From Oenococcus sp. UCMA 16435 (lineage in GTDB: Bacteria > Bacillota > Bacilli > Lactobacillales > Lactobacillaceae): DNA of 64,000 nt. This document shows, in pieces, positions 8,669-18,462 of the stretch. Each line of letters begins with the position of its first letter. Position 1 is the stretch's first letter. The notes beneath the pieces are model-generated. The model made no database searches, was not told the origin of the DNA, and worked only from the letters and a program-made list of their open reading frames with translations. The position numbers were made by a program, and so were the translations under genes. The DNA lies in contig CP030868.2 in NCBI GenBank assembly GCA_004010835.2, forward strand, positions 682,001-746,000, in the 5' to 3' direction.

Positions 8669-9271
8669 AACTAATCGAAGAAAAATAATTATATCAATAT
8701 TAGATTGGATATCGTGAACGCGAATAATAAGAAAACCTTCGTTACAGTCAAAAACAAGCTTTTTAATAATTTTTAAATAATGATCGCCTATACAAAATCA
8801 TAGCAATACCCTTCTCATAATAAGAGAATAATCTCATAAAAATATTTTTTACTAGGACTAACAAGAGTTTTTTAAGCATGCTCGATCAAGATAGATACGC
8901 CTACTATAAATGGTCGTATTCGTGTCACCCATCCATACGTATAAAGAAACGATAAATTGCATTACCTCATTTTAAAAATAAAAATAATTATCATACAATT
9001 TTCAGGAGATCAAAAAAACTTTATTTTCAAAAAACCTATCATTTTATAAGAAATCATTAACAACCGCTAACGATTTACTAACGATTTACTAACGATATTA
9101 TGATCATTGCGGTTCGGACATAAAAAAAATAAGCAAAAAGCTGAATATATATATAAATTTTGTATTATTATCAAAAAAATTGATACTCTTTATGAAAGCA
9201 GTTCTTGGCCCAAGACATAAAATTTAGATATTGTTCCTTAGAATCATCAGAAAACATATTTTTTCATATTA
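8669..9271. other. 603-bp AT-rich intergenic region at the distal end of the EPS cluster
   Basis: No gene is visible on either strand. The stretch is strongly AT-rich and contains a perfect-to-near-perfect 11-bp tandem repeat (9067-9099, listed separately). It separates the accessory region from the EPS operon's 3' end and may be the scar of a recombination boundary. No insertion-sequence ends were recognised. Confidence 0.6.
9067..9099. repeat. three tandem 11-bp units, CTAACGATTTA
   Basis: Units at 9067-9077 and 9078-9088 are identical; the third, at 9089-9099, differs in its last three bases. The unit length is close to one helical turn, as in iterons or arrays of protein-binding sites. 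There is no replication gene or regulator adjacent, so function is unknown. Confidence 0.8.
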
Positions 9272-10344
9272 CTACCGAATTAATGTATCATCAAACAAAT
9301 TCATTTTAGTTTTTAAAAACTCAATTATGCTAGCAGAAAAATCATTAATCTTTAAAATGCGAAATAAATATTGTCTTAAAAGATCAATCAAAGATATTAC
9401 AAAAATCAAGAGAAAAATAATAATTATGAATCCTGTAATATCCGCTATCCAAATATTGGATACATTTTTTAGAGCAAGCATTTTCCAAAGAACAGGTCGC
9501 AGTATTTCTTGTTCCGTTATAAGATAAGCAGAAAAAACAGTTGAGGCTAAAAGATTAGTAAATTTACTGTGAAATTCTTTGTATGCGATAGTTAATAGAA
9601 AAATCATAGTAGAAACAATTAATGGCAGTATTCCATACATCAAATTTCCTCCATGAGGCTTTCCTAAAATATAATCACTAGCTACAGGTACGAATAGCAT
9701 TATAAAGGTACAAAAAAGAATAATGTTTTTTTATGTCTAACATTAACACCGTAGAGTCTTATATAAGTGCCAATAAAATAAGCAGATAAAATTGCTCCGA
9801 ATCCAACTGTTCCAGACGAAACTTGATTGCTTAAAACCGGAAACACATTGTTGAATAATACTATTGATACTATTAGTATTTTAAAATAATTTTTTCTTAA
9901 CCTTTTAATTAAAAAGTTCAAAAACGGAGTCAACAAAAGCAACATCATATATGCGGAAACAAACCAGTATTCACCAAAAGAAAATGGCACTAAAGAACGA
10001 ATAACTGTTTTGATAGATATCTTAAATCCAGTATCTGTGATTAAAAACAGAAACAGTATCGAAGACGAATAGAAAAATACCTCAAACCAAATCTGGAGAA
10101 ACTTGAAAGCACTTGTTCGAAAATTAATTTCTCTGGATCCTAAAAAGAAACCAGTAATAAGTACAAAAAGATAAACTCCTATTTGCCCCAACGGTTGGAA
10201 TAATATACTCCCCAATAGATTTATAGAGTTTACGTTATTTTTTAAACGCCAGCTTTGTCCATACTGAGAAAAATGGCTCAAAACTATCATAGATATTGAC
10301 ACTATTCTGAGGAGCTCAAACCTGCTATCCCTTATTTTCTTCAA
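9272..10344 (-). pseudogene. acyltransferase 3 family membrane protein, split by frameshift
   Basis: Two frames together encode one family-length acyltransferase-3 protein (about 357 aa). The first (10344-9700) begins SRFELLRIVSISMIVLSHF, the classic start in which the catalytic histidine lies in the first helix, and has FGEYWFVSAYMMLLLLTPFL. The second (9700-9272) supplies the last helices. The joint lies in the T-rich and A-rich runs at about 9704-9736; the first frame stops in TAATG, whose ATG opens the second frame. Such enzymes add acetyl or similar groups to polysaccharide units at the membrane. As the last gene of the EPS operon it would decorate the polymer. It may be inactive, phase-variable, or made as two coupled halves. 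Confidence 0.7.
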
Positions 10345-10857
10345 AGCTGCCCTCTTAAAGAAGCAATTACATTCTTAATTTTAAAAGTATAAGTAATTTT
10401 TAACTACAAAAATTAACATTTCCAACAAATTAAAAAAACAAAATCTCTAAGGCAGCAATTCTTTAATTAAAAAAACAACCCTATTGTAAGTTATTATGGA
10501 CTTTTTTATAATTAATTTTTCCTTAAAATATTTACTTTTAAATTTTAATGATTTCTCAATATTTTTTTATATAGAGTCACCTTAAGTACCATATTTTACA
10601 ATGAATATAGTTCTGGTTTTTATAAAATTTATACAAAAAAGTTAAGATCAAACTGTTGAAATCTGATTAAATAAAATAGTATAGTCATGGATATTAACAT
10701 TCATAAATCACCTGCGAATAATCAATTACTGAACGATTATCTTAAATAAACTATTATTCCAACAAATACAAAACAGGCATCATTGTAAGAAAAAATAATT
10801 AAAAAGAGTATTGAAAATAAAGTTACCAAAAATTTACTTACTATTTCCGATCGTCAA
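10345..10857. other. 513-bp AT-rich gap inside the EPS cluster
   Basis: No credible coding frame; only very short frames such as 20 codons from the ATG at 10687. The DNA is extremely AT-rich. It sits between the short GT2 gene and the acyltransferase, where the missing C-terminal half of the glycosyltransferase would be expected, suggesting deletion or decay. I see no IS ends and no clear terminator. Confidence 0.55.
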
Positions 10858-11358
10858 TCAAAAATACGAAATAATATAATGCCAAAAAAAGTCCCAGTTC
10901 TGTTCCAGTAACCTAAACAAATTAGTCCGTTCAAAAATTGGATTCTGTTGAAGATTTTGACCAGCTAGGATGTTTGTGCCAACAGCGCCAATATTGCTTT
11001 CATATTTAAAATGCATTAGCTTGCTCAAATAAGTGTCATCTTGGAAAAGCAGATCATTATTAACTATAAATATTTTATACAAATCATAATTCTTTTTCAG
11101 AAAACTAATCCCTAAATTATTCGCCTTAGCGAATCCGAGGTTATCAGAAGTTTCAAGCAAAGTAATCTGTTGGTTGTCCGAATAGAGTTCGGATAATCTT
11201 TGAAAAGAATTGTTAGCCGAATGATTATCAACGATTACCATATGGAAAGATTGAAAACTTTGTCTTTGCAAACTTTTAATCATCTCGACTGTATCCTGCC
11301 AGTTCAGATAATTAATCGTGACAATTCCTAAAAGCGGCCCTGTTAGTCTCTTTTCCAT
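10858..11358 (-). CDS. short GT2-family glycosyltransferase, probably truncated
   Basis: The product has the GT2 (GT-A fold) N-terminal half: LGIVTINYLNWQDTVEMIKS, the nucleotide-sugar motif VIVDNHSANNS, NLGFAKANNLG, and FIVNNDLLF, the likely metal-binding position. At 166 residues it is about half the usual 280-340, and the acceptor-binding and C-terminal regions are missing. The ATG at 11358 overlaps the end of ugd by 16 nt, implying coupled translation. It would transfer a sugar in EPS repeat-unit assembly if intact; I think it is a truncated remnant. Confidence 0.65.
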   Translation of the reverse strand: MEKRLTGPLLGIVTINYLNWQDTVEMIKSLQRQSFQSFHMVIVDNHSANNSFQRLSELYSDNQQITLLETSDNLGFAKANNLGISFLKKNYDLYKIFIVNNDLLFQDDTYLSKLMHFKYESNIGAVGTNILAGQNLQQNPIFERTNLFRLLEQNWDFFWHYIISYF

Positions 11359-12509
11359 TGGTCCCTGGTATAAAGTTTCTCTGCCGAATCTTTGATTTCT
11401 TCAGTGACCCGGTTGGCAATGATCAAATCAGCCTTCTTTTTAAAATCAGTTAAATTATTATCGACCTCTTTCCCCTGAAAAAGTTCCGTTTTTAAAGTTG
11501 GTTCGTAGATAATAATTTCAACATTATTTTCAGCCAGATAATTCATCACATCAATAATCGATGACTGACGGAAATTGTCGGAACCAGACTTCATAGCCAG
11601 TTTATAGATACCAACTGTTTTTGGTTTCTTCGACAAGATTTGTTCAACAATGAAACGTTTTCTTGTGTCGTTGGATTTCACGATCGCCGTCATCAGTTCC
11701 TGTGGAACTCCTTCATAAGAAGCCAATAGCTGCTTGGAATCTTTCGGCAAGCAATAACCGCCATAACCAAAACTTGGATTATTGTAGAAGTCGCCGATCC
11801 GCGGGTCCATGCCGACCCCTTTGATAATCTTGGCTGCATTCAGATTGTTGCTGACAGCGTAGGTATCCAATTCGTTGAAATAAGCTACCCGCATAGCCAA
11901 ATATGTATTCGAAAAAAGCTTGATTGCTTCAGCCTCTTCACTGTTGGTATACAAAATCGGAATATCTTCTTTAACTGCAGCTCCCTTTAATAAGCTGGCA
12001 AATTGATGAGCTTCTTTTGATTGGGAACCGACAATAATCCGACTCGGATATAGATTATCGCTTAAAGCCTTGCCCTCCCGCAAAAATTCCGGAGAGAAGA
12101 AAATCTTTTTAAAATTAAAATGTTGAATTGCTTTATCAACAAAACCAACTGGAATTGTAGATTTAATAACAATTTGTGCCTGTGGATTGATTTCAATTGT
12201 CTCTTTAATCGCAGCCTCGACACTGGATGTATCAAAATGATTTGTTTGCGGATCATAATTGGTTGGCGTAGCGATAATGACAAAGTTAGCCGCTGTAATT
12301 GCTTCTTTAGGATCCAGAGTCGCTTGAAGCTTTAAATCTTTGTGCTCAAAAAAATCCGTAATATCATGATCAACAATTGGACTGACTTTTTGATTAATCT
12401 TCTCAACTTTTTCGGCAATGATATCCAAAGCTTTAACTTCGTTTTGTTGAGATAATAACGTGGCTAACGAAAGGCCAACATAACCTGTACCAATAACTGC
12501 AATTTTCAT
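11343..12509 (-). CDS. ugd: UDP-glucose 6-dehydrogenase
   Basis: Oxidises UDP-glucose to UDP-glucuronate with two NAD+. The start at 12509 (MKIAVIGTGYVGLS) follows GGAGA by 8 nt; a longer upstream frame to 12569 lacks support. Rossmann motif GTGYVGLSLA is at residues 7-16, FFSPEFLREGKAL in the middle, and the catalytic cysteine in GYGGYCLPKDS; the C-terminal UDP-binding domain follows. The 388-residue length is normal. The location in the EPS operon implies that the polymer contains glucuronic acid or a derived sugar. Translationally coupled to the GT2 gene downstream. Confidence 0.93.
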   Translation of the reverse strand: MKIAVIGTGYVGLSLATLLSQQNEVKALDIIAEKVEKINQKVSPIVDHDITDFFEHKDLKLQATLDPKEAITAANFVIIATPTNYDPQTNHFDTSSVEAAIKETIEINPQAQIVIKSTIPVGFVDKAIQHFNFKKIFFSPEFLREGKALSDNLYPSRIIVGSQSKEAHQFASLLKGAAVKEDIPILYTNSEEAEAIKLFSNTYLAMRVAYFNELDTYAVSNNLNAAKIIKGVGMDPRIGDFYNNPSFGYGGYCLPKDSKQLLASYEGVPQELMTAIVKSNDTRKRFIVEQILSKKPKTVGIYKLAMKSGSDNFRQSSIIDVMNYLAENNVEIIIYEPTLKTELFQGKEVDNNLTDFKKKADLIIANRVTEEIKDSAEKLYTRDQWKRD

Positions 12510-12903
12510 AAACAAATCTCCATTCACATAATTAATGAAACATTTTTTTAATTGGATATTTTGGAACAAACTCCTTTTAACAAATTCTGGATCTGATGAG
12601 TTTTCTTAAATTATTAATAGTATTTCAAATAAAATATCTTAACTGTTAGTTGAAAAAATGAAAACTAAAATCTTATGAGCCATGTAATAACACAAAGAAA
12701 TTAATATAAATTTCAAAAACCAATCTAAATATAAGATGTGTTTTTTTTATAAGCTTTTAGTGTAAAAAAATATAATACTTTTAAAATGGCTTTCTATATA
12801 AATCTATGCTTACTACTATTAGATTTTACCGCAATATTATAAATTGAAACCTACAATGAACAATAATAGATAGGCATGATATTAATTAGGCAATCTATAA
12901 AAT
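12510..12903. other. 394-bp AT-rich intergenic stretch upstream of ugd
   Basis: No coding frame. It separates the wzy 3' end from ugd and could hold a secondary promoter for ugd; a run of T at 12727-12735 and several TATAAT-like boxes occur, but in such AT-rich DNA they are not diagnostic. Confidence 0.5.
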
Positions 12904-14220
12904 CTATTTTTCAATTACTTGATTCTCATTAAATATTTTCTTCAAACTAGTCAATCTCTCGTAACCTGTAATTAATATCATTATCAAAAGAATTATCATT
13001 GTTGAAGATATTATCTCCACAAAAACATGCCCAGCGAAAAAACTGTATATAAAAGAAAATAAAATCATTAATTTAATTGAAATATAGTTCAAAGAGAATA
13101 TTCTAACTTTCATAATACTCATAATAGATTTAACATAAGTGATAAATACACCTAATATTCCAAAATAAAAATATAAATCAAAAAAATCCATTTCCGAAAT
13201 GTGGCCAATTTGGTTAGCTATGTATCCTTGCCCGGCTCCTAAAATAAGCACGCCATAATTTGGTTTTTGAGAAAAATAATTGAATATGCTATTCAAATTA
13301 GAAATCCTGCCACTAGTAATTACTTCAAATAAGTTGCCCCCACTAATTTGATACAAATAACGTTGGCGTTCAATTAACGACGACAAGCTGGTACTAATAA
13401 TATACAAAATATAATTAATTTTAGATAAGATCAGTATCACCAAAAAAAAGAAAAACAATATAGAAAAAACCAAAAATAAAGATTTAACAATGGTAATTTT
13501 ATGAATTAACATATTGAAAAATTTAAATATAGATATAGATAAAATTATGCCTATCATAATTAAACCGGATTTGGTTGATTGAAGATACAAAGCATAGAAA
13601 GAAAGAATGAGAAAAATAAAATCAAATATCTTAGATTTCGTATATATGTCGTTACCTATAAGAAATACTAATAGAAAAGTAGATATTATTAAAGTAAAAT
13701 TAGAGGAATTGTTTGCAATGAAAAACCCTGAACTACCAAAATTTGAAGATTCATAAGTTTGTCTGCCTAAACCTAATTCTTTTGGAAAAATGATCAGAAG
13801 CGGCATTGAATAGCTAATTACTCTTACGATTCTCATTATATCCGAGAATATATCATTTTTTTTAGATATTAATAAAAAGTAATCTAATAAAATACAAAAA
13901 TAACAAACTTTTAAAGCTTGGGACATATTTTGAGAAACATATTGGTTATTTGTCGGATCAATAAAAAAACTTTGTAGAAAAACAATAGAAATAACGAGAA
14001 AAATAGTAATAGTATCATAACAAAAAGCAGAAAAATTCAAAGAAAATATGCAAAAGAGCATTAAAATCAAGATAAATAACCGAACGGCAGGAACGAATTG
14101 TTCTAGTGGCCCTGGTAAGTACATTGTTATGAAGCCATTAAGCGAATCCAATAAAGGAGTTATTCCGACAAATATGAAAACTACTTTATATGCAAACGAG
14201 TGATTATCTTTTAGATTCAT
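12904..14220 (-). CDS. wzy: Wzy-type EPS polymerase
   Basis: Polytopic membrane protein of about 438 residues with roughly ten to twelve hydrophobic segments and a longer loop before the last helices (around SGGNLFEVITSGRISNLNS), the layout of O-antigen/EPS polymerases. The SGR in the loop and the GAGQGYI segment also resemble Wzy/WaaL proteins. It would join repeat units on undecaprenyl diphosphate at the outer face. I place the start at 14220, where AAAGGA precedes ATG by 6 nt; the ATG at 14235 has its purine run too close. Very AT-rich, consistent with horizontal exchange of the cluster core. Confidence 0.78.
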   Translation of the reverse strand: MNLKDNHSFAYKVVFIFVGITPLLDSLNGFITMYLPGPLEQFVPAVRLFILILMLFCIFSLNFSAFCYDTITIFLVISIVFLQSFFIDPTNNQYVSQNMSQALKVCYFCILLDYFLLISKKNDIFSDIMRIVRVISYSMPLLIIFPKELGLGRQTYESSNFGSSGFFIANNSSNFTLIISTFLLVFLIGNDIYTKSKIFDFIFLILSFYALYLQSTKSGLIMIGIILSISIFKFFNMLIHKITIVKSLFLVFSILFFFFLVILILSKINYILYIISTSLSSLIERQRYLYQISGGNLFEVITSGRISNLNSIFNYFSQKPNYGVLILGAGQGYIANQIGHISEMDFFDLYFYFGILGVFITYVKSIMSIMKVRIFSLNYISIKLMILFSFIYSFFAGHVFVEIISSTMIILLIMILITGYERLTSLKKIFNENQVIEK

Positions 14221-14311
14221 AAAAGTTCCTTTCATGTCCCTTTGCTGAATAATTGTTATCTATTTTTTTGAAAAACATTAAATTTATTTCTCGCAAATCA
14301 TATAATCATTA

Positions 14312-15742
14312 TCACTTTCTCAGAAAAATATTTACAATATTTTTCATTTCTCCGAAAATAGATAAAATAATTAAAGAAACTAATATAAAAACAGATCCCT
14401 GAGAAAAGAGTATAAGAAAAGTCGAGTGCAAATTTGGAATTAAAATATTTTTCGCAATAATTAAGCAAATGGCTATGATGGTAGACATAATAATTGGCTT
14501 AATTAATTTTCTTATGACTTCAAAAAAACTAGTTCTTAAAACATCTTTTGATAGACTATATAGCGAAATGAAATAAGTGGTTATGAAACCAGCTGATACA
14601 AGTAAAGATAACCTAGATATATTTCCCAAAATAATTCCAACGATTATAAAACTTACCATTATTAAGGTGTTCTTTTGAATAAGTTTACGCATATTTTTAG
14701 TTAAATTTCTTACTTCAAACATAGGAGATATTATTGAATAAAGAACTTGTACCCACACAGAAATACTAAGATATTTAAAAGGCAATACAGCTTTTCCCCA
14801 TTGATTACCAAATAAAAACAAAATAATTTCCTTTGCATCAATTATAAAAAAGGAACTCAAGGCAAATCCGATATACGCTAAAGTCTTCATGACTTTATAA
14901 TACGATTCCCTAAGCAAGTTAATATTATCTTGTTTATCTGCTAATACAGGTACTAAAATACTTGTAAATATACCCGAAACCAAATAATTCGGATATCTAA
15001 GCAATTGATAAGCTTTACCATAATTCCCAAGTGCTGAAGCTCCATATACTTTTCCTACAAGAAAATTATCAAAATTTTGAGAAAAGTATTGAAGAACATT
15101 TCCAAAAAACATATTAATAGAAAAATTAAGTACTTTATCAAGGGAATCACGCCTTAATTTGCCAAATTTCATCCTAGTGATGTAAATCTTGACAAAATAG
15201 TCAAGAAAAGTAGCAAAAACAGTATTAATAACCAGTGCATAAACACCTAAACCTGCAAGAGCTGCAATTACGCCCGAAACTCCTCCAACGAAAGATGTCA
15301 GTAATTGGGTTAAATTTAATACTTTAAATCGTAATTCCTTCATAAGATACGCATTAGGAATTACGATCAAACTATAAAACAAAACAGCTAAAGCAAATGG
15401 AAGGGATAGATAAAAATATTGAATACTTCCATAAAAAAAAGAAAGTAACAAACCTATAATAGGGAATAATAGCATTAACATCAAAGATAAAATACCAGAA
15501 AAACTGTATATGGATTCTATATCCGCAGCTGTTAAATCTTGGTGCTGTATTATTGCAGCGCCAATTCCAGCATTAGAAAGTAATTGAAAAAAAGATATAA
15601 AAATCAAAACGTTACCAACTTGACCATATTCATTCGGAGTTAACATCCTTGATAAAAGTAGATTAACCGCTAGCGTAATCAAAAAATTGCCATACCTACC
15701 GATGAATGAAAAAAATATGCCGTTCTTGAATGCTTGATTCAA
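14312..15742 (-). CDS. wzx: Wzx-type EPS repeat-unit flippase
   Basis: 476 residues with about 12-14 transmembrane helices and the MOP-superfamily pattern of WzxC/RfbX proteins: NGIFFSFIGRYGNFLITLAVNLLLSR at the start with the LSRMLTPNEYG motif, and FGNVLQYFSQNFDNFLVGKVYG before the midpoint. It moves lipid-linked repeat units across the membrane. The start is a TTG at 15742 with AGGAAG somewhat far upstream. It precedes wzy in the operon, as expected for a Wzx/Wzy pathway. Confidence 0.85.
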   Translation of the reverse strand: MNQAFKNGIFFSFIGRYGNFLITLAVNLLLSRMLTPNEYGQVGNVLIFISFFQLLSNAGIGAAIIQHQDLTAADIESIYSFSGILSLMLMLLFPIIGLLLSFFYGSIQYFYLSLPFALAVLFYSLIVIPNAYLMKELRFKVLNLTQLLTSFVGGVSGVIAALAGLGVYALVINTVFATFLDYFVKIYITRMKFGKLRRDSLDKVLNFSINMFFGNVLQYFSQNFDNFLVGKVYGASALGNYGKAYQLLRYPNYLVSGIFTSILVPVLADKQDNINLLRESYYKVMKTLAYIGFALSSFFIIDAKEIILFLFGNQWGKAVLPFKYLSISVWVQVLYSIISPMFEVRNLTKNMRKLIQKNTLIMVSFIIVGIILGNISRLSLLVSAGFITTYFISLYSLSKDVLRTSFFEVIRKLIKPIIMSTIIAICLIIAKNILIPNLHSTFLILFSQGSVFILVSLIILSIFGEMKNIVNIFLRK

Positions 15743-15926
15743 AGTATTTTACCAACTTCCTATTCTGTTTGGTATAAATATCTTAAAAATATATTTTTAA
15801 AAACTAAATAAAAAAATTATTTATAAAAATATATAAATATTAATATAAAAGGAAATGAATTAATAATTAATTAGACAAAAGCGAAAAAATCTAAAATAGT
15901 AAATAATTCTCACGAAAATAATAATG

Positions 15927-16892
15927 TCATATTTTATTCGTAAAAAATCTATGAAGAATCTTCTTCAAAAGCAGTTTGACTAAAAAAAAGATGTTTGAAA
16001 TGTTAAGCATTTTATTTTTAGTCATATAAAAAATAGTTTTTGTAAAGGATCCGTTTCCAGCGTATTTCAATATAAACATATCTGTCTTTCTTATTCGATG
16101 TTTCAAGAATTTTTCAAAAATATAATGATTATCTAAAGATTTGGATTTGGATAATAGCATATCTTCAAGCTTGGATCGTATAATTTTAAAGCTCCTTACT
16201 CTATCAGTATAATTATTATTACTGCTCGAAATTGAATTTGGCCTTTTATTATAAATTAAAAACTTAAAATTAATGTATCCAATTAGAATATCGGGATTTG
16301 ATAAAATTTGGACATAAAATAAGCTATCTTCATGCAAAATGCCAACACAGAATCTAATATTATTTGAAATTAAAAATGATCTTTTAAAAAAATATATCCA
16401 GACAGGACTATGATTCCAACGATCCTTTGACAAAAAAGCGTCTCTAGTATATAAATGATTGTCTAGCAATTTGTCGTGGACAATATCGCGTTCTGATGAA
16501 ATATCTTGGTCTTTAATTAGTATTTGAGTTTTTGCATTAAAGGTAATAATATCTGAACGGCTATTTTCTGAAAAAGAAACAAGTTTTTCTATAGCATCGC
16601 GTTCAAGAAAATCATCGCTGTCAAAAAAATAGACATATTTACCATGAGAATTATCAAGCCCAATATTTCTAGAAGCCGACAAACCATGATTATTTTGATT
16701 TATGATTTCAATATTTTGCTCATTTTTCTTGAAATGTTTCAAAATATCAAGAGTAGAGTCGGTGCTCCCATCATTAATGGCAATAATTTCAATATTTTGA
16801 TACGTTTGTAAAAAAATAGAATTGAGAGAACTTTCTAAATAATCTTCAACGTTATAGCATGGAACAATTATTGATACCTTAGGATTTACCAT
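15927..16892 (-). CDS. GT2-family EPS glycosyltransferase
   Basis: N-terminal GT-A domain: VSIIVPCYNVEDYLESSLNS, IEIIAINDGSTDSTLDIL, GLSASRNIGLDNSHGKYVYF, followed by the metal-binding DSDD at about residues 92-95. Total length 321 residues is normal and the C-terminal part is basic and amphipathic, suitable for membrane association. It adds one sugar to the lipid-linked repeat unit in the cytoplasm; donor sugar cannot be read from sequence. Separated from wzx by 184 bp of AT-rich DNA and from the upstream GT4 gene by 20 bp. Confidence 0.88.
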   Translation of the reverse strand: MVNPKVSIIVPCYNVEDYLESSLNSIFLQTYQNIEIIAINDGSTDSTLDILKHFKKNEQNIEIINQNNHGLSASRNIGLDNSHGKYVYFFDSDDFLERDAIEKLVSFSENSRSDIITFNAKTQILIKDQDISSERDIVHDKLLDNHLYTRDAFLSKDRWNHSPVWIYFFKRSFLISNNIRFCVGILHEDSLFYVQILSNPDILIGYINFKFLIYNKRPNSISSSNNNYTDRVRSFKIIRSKLEDMLLSKSKSLDNHYIFEKFLKHRIRKTDMFILKYAGNGSFTKTIFYMTKNKMLNISNIFFLVKLLLKKILHRFFTNKI

Positions 16893-16912
16893 AATGAGTA
16901 TATACCGATTTC

Positions 16913-17983
16913 CTATTTTTCATAATATAAATCAATTAATTTATCATCAAGAGATTCTGCAACATGATTCTGTTCATATGAACAAGATGTTTGTTGCGAA
17001 TTATTGGAAAAAATCTCCCATTCTTCTTTCCGAAATCTACTTGCTTTTATAAGTAGATCAGCTAATAACTGAGGATTATTAGGTTCAAATAAAAGAGAAT
17101 TATAACCGTCCTTGGCATAGGACAGTATCCCACCTATTGAACTCGCTACAACGGGAGTTCCGGAAGCCATTGCTTCCAATCCAACCAAACCCAAGCTTTC
17201 TCTTTCACTGGGAAAAATAAGCCAGTCTAATTTTCTATATAAATTAGCTAATTTAGCATGTCCCAATGGGCCAAGAATCGAAATTTGATATCCTGTCAAT
17301 TCCTTAGCTTCCATAGCCAATTCATTTTCTTGAGATCCTCCCCCAACAAAAATAAAGTTTATGCATTTTAAATTACTAATTTTTATAGCCTTTATAAACG
17401 TTTCCCATCCCTTTACTTTCTCTATTCGACCAACAAAACCAAATGTTAAGTGATGGCTATTGTAAAGTTTGTGATCAACAAAAAACTTTTTGTCTACTCC
17501 TCCAGACGGAGAAACAAAAATTTTGTTTTCCGAAATTCCATATTTATCCTTTACTATTGTTGAAAAATATGAAGACGGAGCGACAATCAAGTTCGCTTTT
17601 TTTAAGGCGGACTTGGAGAAAAAGTTCAATAGCTTTTGTATTTTCGTATTTGGAACAATATCACTCCCATGTACATTGACGACTAGTTTGGAAGGTCTTC
17701 GACTAAAAAAAAGCGGAATAGAACTATGCGAAGCATAATGAATATAAACAATATCGGATTTATTAAAAGTTATTGAAAGCCATGCTTTAAGAAAGAAGAT
17801 GAAATAATTAAAAAATTTAACAGCTAAACTTCCTTTACTTTTTTTATAAGTTATTATTTTTATTCGCCATCCTCTTTGTTTCATCTCAGAGCAAAAATTA
17901 AAGACAAAAGTACCATATTCAGGAAAATCAGAAGATGGATAAAGATTTGAAATCATCAACATTTCAAGTTTTTTCTTTTTCAA
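16913..17983 (-). CDS. GT4-family EPS glycosyltransferase
   Basis: GT-B fold retaining transferase of 356 residues. The N-terminal part has YPSSDFPEYGTFVFNFCSEM and VVNVHGSDIVP; the C-terminal nucleotide-sugar domain has FGFVGRIEKVKGWETFIKA, and the ESLGLVGLEAMASGTPVVAS motif with the E-x7-E acidic pair of GT4. It starts at a TTG that overlaps the upstream stop (TTGA), so it is translationally coupled to the pssE-like gene. Confidence 0.88.
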   Translation of the reverse strand: MKKKKLEMLMISNLYPSSDFPEYGTFVFNFCSEMKQRGWRIKIITYKKSKGSLAVKFFNYFIFFLKAWLSITFNKSDIVYIHYASHSSIPLFFSRRPSKLVVNVHGSDIVPNTKIQKLLNFFSKSALKKANLIVAPSSYFSTIVKDKYGISENKIFVSPSGGVDKKFFVDHKLYNSHHLTFGFVGRIEKVKGWETFIKAIKISNLKCINFIFVGGGSQENELAMEAKELTGYQISILGPLGHAKLANLYRKLDWLIFPSERESLGLVGLEAMASGTPVVASSIGGILSYAKDGYNSLLFEPNNPQLLADLLIKASRFRKEEWEIFSNNSQQTSCSYEQNHVAESLDDKLIDLYYEK

Positions 17984-18453
17984 CTTAAAAAATCCTCTAT
18001 TGTTTCAATATATTTATTGTTATTAGAGATAAATTGTTTAAAATTAAATTTTCTTACTAGATTGATTGAATCAAGTAAGGAAGATTTGTCATTCGCACTT
18101 AAAATGTATTTATTATTAACAAAGTTACTTACAATTTGTTTTTGATGATCATCTATGTGTTCCCCATATTTGCTTAATCTCGGCATAGCAATAACTTTTT
18201 TACCTTTTTTAATTGATGATATTATTGAACCAGTCCCAGCATGAGTAATGATTATACTTGATTCATAAATCTTCTGATCAAAATCATTCTTACTCATAAA
18301 TCTTTCAAAAGGATATTTTTGAGGTTCATAATCACTATGACCAATTTGGGCAAAGACTTTATCTCTAATTTCCCCTGATTCTAAAAATTCGTCAATATAT
18401 TTTAAAAGGCGATTGAATTGAAATTTTTGAGATCCTAAAATAATAAAAATCAT
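17980..18453 (-). CDS. pssE: PssE/Alg13-like glycosyltransferase catalytic subunit
   Basis: 157 residues resembling Alg13/EpsF/PssE: MIFIILGSQKFQFNRLLKYI at the start, AQIGHSDYEP, and IITHAGTGSIISSIKKGK with the donor-binding HAGTGS motif, then VIAMPRLSKYGEHIDDHQ. This is the C-terminal GT-B half, which forms a membrane-bound pair with the PssD/Alg14-like protein 9 bp upstream. Pairs of this type add the second sugar to the primed lipid: galactose in pneumococcal type 14, glucuronic acid in Rhizobium. Confidence 0.88.
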   Translation of the reverse strand: MIFIILGSQKFQFNRLLKYIDEFLESGEIRDKVFAQIGHSDYEPQKYPFERFMSKNDFDQKIYESSIIITHAGTGSIISSIKKGKKVIAMPRLSKYGEHIDDHQKQIVSNFVNNKYILSANDKSSLLDSINLVRKFNFKQFISNNNKYIETIEDFLS

Positions 18454-18462
18454 AATTCTCCA

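Noticed and set aside
12570..12903. Possible extra promoter or small RNA before ugd
   Set aside because: Only AT-rich sequence with chance -10-like boxes; no hairpin or conserved element could be supported.
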